A DNA stretch of 64,000 nucleotides from contig CAMRHE010000012.1 in the NCBI GenBank assembly GCA_947044405.1, forward strand, positions 11,300,001 to 11,364,000. The letters run 5' to 3'. Origin of the DNA: Leptodactylus fallax (Eukaryota; Chordata; Amphibia; Anura; Leptodactylidae). Made by a program: the position numbers and the translations under genes. Below the pieces are notes generated by a model. It did no database searches. It was not told the origin of the DNA and saw nothing but the letters and a program-made list of their open reading frames with translations. Shown here piece after piece: positions 62,116 through 64,000 of the stretch; the stretch's first letter is position 1; each line of letters begins with the position of its first letter.

Positions 62116-63005
62116 ATTGACTCCAACATGTCAGCCAGTTCTTCAAACCTTTATAGTTCCTGAGACACATGGTCAGCATAAGCCTGGGACCTACAGTGAC
62201 TGGCACCACCTCCCCGTCAACAGCACATGTGCACCATTCACCCCTGGATCCTGAGCCAAGTGTGCATGTGTATGGGGTAGTTGACTAACTGCTATCTAAT
62301 TGACCTGCTTCCTTCCTTCCACTGACCAGCCAGACTTGCCTCTTTAGAGAAGAAACAAGCTATGCAAATGATTTAATCATCTCAGGATTTACATTACAGT
62401 ACTGTATTTAGCATAAACTACACAGGAGACTTGCAGTTTAAGATTTTTATACATCACCACAAATATTGTACATCTCAAATGAGTGTTGTGTCCTTGTAGC
62501 TTGGCTTGTTATAAACTAAGTATGGATGGTTTAGATGTCATTGCAGGTCTCACACTTGCACAAAGATAAAAAAGGGAATTTCATATTTCCTAAAATCCAC
62601 AATAACCAGGAGAATGTGTCTTTGACGATCAAGGACAAGGGGGAAGAATGAGTTCTGTGTTGTGTAAACATGTCAGTATTGAACATACTGGCGGACTTAG
62701 CATATAATGATGTTTAGTACAGCTCAACTGATCCCTTAATTCATTATTGTAACACTGGCCTTGGCTTTGAGATGAAGGATGGGGGGATTTTTACGCGCCA
62801 CAGTGAGGTGTACTTTGAGAATCTACAACAGATAATTGTATTCCTGGCATTTATGCATTTATCAGCTAATCTGTGACTACATAAATGTATTATGTGGGAC
62901 AATAATATGTATTATGTATCTTGTGGGATAATTTTTACCAACATACATTTGTAAGAATAGCAAGAATTGGGGACATGTGAAAAGTAATATGACTGCAGGA
63001 ACAGA
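62116..63005. other. Unassigned intergenic stretch
   Basis: No gene, RNA or clear repeat was recognised. Confidence 0.35.
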
Positions 63006-63013
63006 CTACACAG

Positions 63014-63654
63014 CAGTGGCATAACTAGGAATGGCTGGGCCCCAAGCCGAACATTTGACGTGCCCGCCCCCTGGTGAAACCCGTCGTCGCCAGACCACTA
63101 AATTACTAGATTAAGAATAATGTCACAAACATCTTTATCATTTAATTATGCTATATCATATTTATATTCGTTACACTAACTATAATGTCCCATAGCGGCC
63201 CCTCCAAACAGTATAATGTCCCACTGTGGCCCCTGCACACACTATTATGCCCCACTGTGACCCCTGTGCACACACTATTATGCCCCACCGTGGCCCCTGC
63301 ACACACAGTATTATGCCCCACCGTGGCCCCCGCACACAGTGTTATGCCCCACCGTGGCCCCCGCACACAGTGTTATGCCCCACCGTGGCCCCCGCACACA
63401 GTGTCATGCCTTGTGCATTGTGGACCACCCATGAACAATTATTATACTCTGGGGTCTTTTCAGAAGGGGAAGCGCAGGCAGCCGTGAGCAGGAGTGGGGA
63501 TCGGTAAGTAAATAGGGCCCCGTTACCTGCTGGGGTTACTCTAGCAGGTAACGGCCTATAAAAAAAAAAAATAAATCAAGGTCCCGCCGGGTCCCCTAAT
63601 ATCTTAGGCCCTGTGACAGCTCCTACCTCTGCTACCCCGCTATTTACGCCACTG
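63014..63654. mobile_element. Non-autonomous hAT element with internal minisatellite (641 bp)
   Basis: Inverted termini CAGTGGCATAAC and TTTACGCCACTG, with a perfect 8-bp target duplication CTACACAG at 63006-63013 and 63655-63662. The interior holds the 30-bp array (63180-63410). No transposase. Confidence 0.92.
63180..63410. repeat. 30-bp minisatellite (array 5)
   Basis: About eight units of TATGCCCCACCGTGGCCCC with GCACACAGTGT. Related, in inverted orientation, to the array at 21.1 kb. It lies inside the hAT element. Confidence 0.88.
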
Positions 63655-64000
63655 CTACACAGTAATTATACAGGCTTATATAGGCTTGTATAGGGGCTGT
63701 AGATACAAACTGATATGATTTTTGCAAAGTTGTTTCATATCTAATTTTCAAATTTTAGATGCATTGCAGTAATAAAAATATATATTATATATAAGCTTGA
63801 GGATTCCTGTACGATTTTTGAGGCCAAAATTAGGTGTTGATCATATTGTATTACTTTATTTAATAATTGATTCCTGATTCTGCCTTTAAAGTTAATCTTT
63901 CAGGGCAATTTGGGACACTAAACCACCCAACTAGAAGTTTAGTTTCCCAAATAGCCCTGTTATAACGCATTGCACAGCTGCATTAAAAATTAAAAAGTCT

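Noticed and set aside
63151..63507. Repeat-protein-like frames of Pro/His/Ala composition
   Set aside because: Same explanation: the 30-bp array inside the hAT element.

Overview
This is vertebrate nuclear DNA, most likely from an anuran amphibian (frog or toad). The evidence is spliced genes with GT/AG introns and an intact copy of a conserved ciliary gene, set in a very dense load of TTAA-flanked MITEs, Tc1/mariner, hAT, DIRS, L1 and L2 elements and tRNA-headed SINEs. The species was not identified. There is no bacterial or phage material.

Two genes are convincing. (1) On the minus strand, 12242-19445, a five-exon chymotrypsin-fold serine protease of the neutrophil elastase/proteinase 3/azurocidin group: 253 codons, His-Asp-Ser triad, eight cysteines, signal peptide. 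(2) On the plus strand, 31860-59424, BBS7, a BBSome subunit: 19 coding exons that join in phase to 715 codons, the length of human BBS7, with no stop or frameshift. Between them, at about 31188-31400 on the minus strand, is a short coding-like segment ending at a consensus splice donor; it weakly resembles an arrestin C-domain and may be an exon or a gene fragment.

The rest is mostly transposon debris. 1-5.4 kb: an inverted-repeat element, a 30-bp minisatellite, a Tc1-type element split by a 1.26-kb TTAA element, and an L1 3' end. 5.4-11.7 kb: a Tc1 copy interrupted by a SINE tail and by a degenerate DIRS retrotransposon with gag, RT-RNase H and tyrosine-recombinase remnants. 12-19.5 kb: the protease gene, whose introns hold a 100-bp perfect hairpin, an internally deleted Tc1 and several MITEs. 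20-25 kb: composite minisatellite-bearing repeats. 25.6-31.1 kb: two Tc1 copies, one carrying an hAT MITE and a TTAA MITE, the other an L2 LINE. 31.9-59.4 kb: BBS7, with a whole Tc1, a Tc1 containing an L2, two L1 3' ends, a DIRS-like non-autonomous element, hAT MITEs and a minisatellite in its introns. 59.4-64 kb: the BBS7 3' flank with an hAT MITE, a long hairpin MITE, and an hAT element with a perfect 8-bp target duplication that contains the minisatellite.

The two genes have no evident functional link: one product acts in granulocyte granules, the other in ciliary trafficking. I found no convincing new multi-gene system. The points most worth checking are the BBS7 poly(A) signal that lies in MITE sequence, the protease beside BBS7 with clustered MYB-type sites, the perfect hairpins, and the minisatellite shared by several transposon-like repeats.
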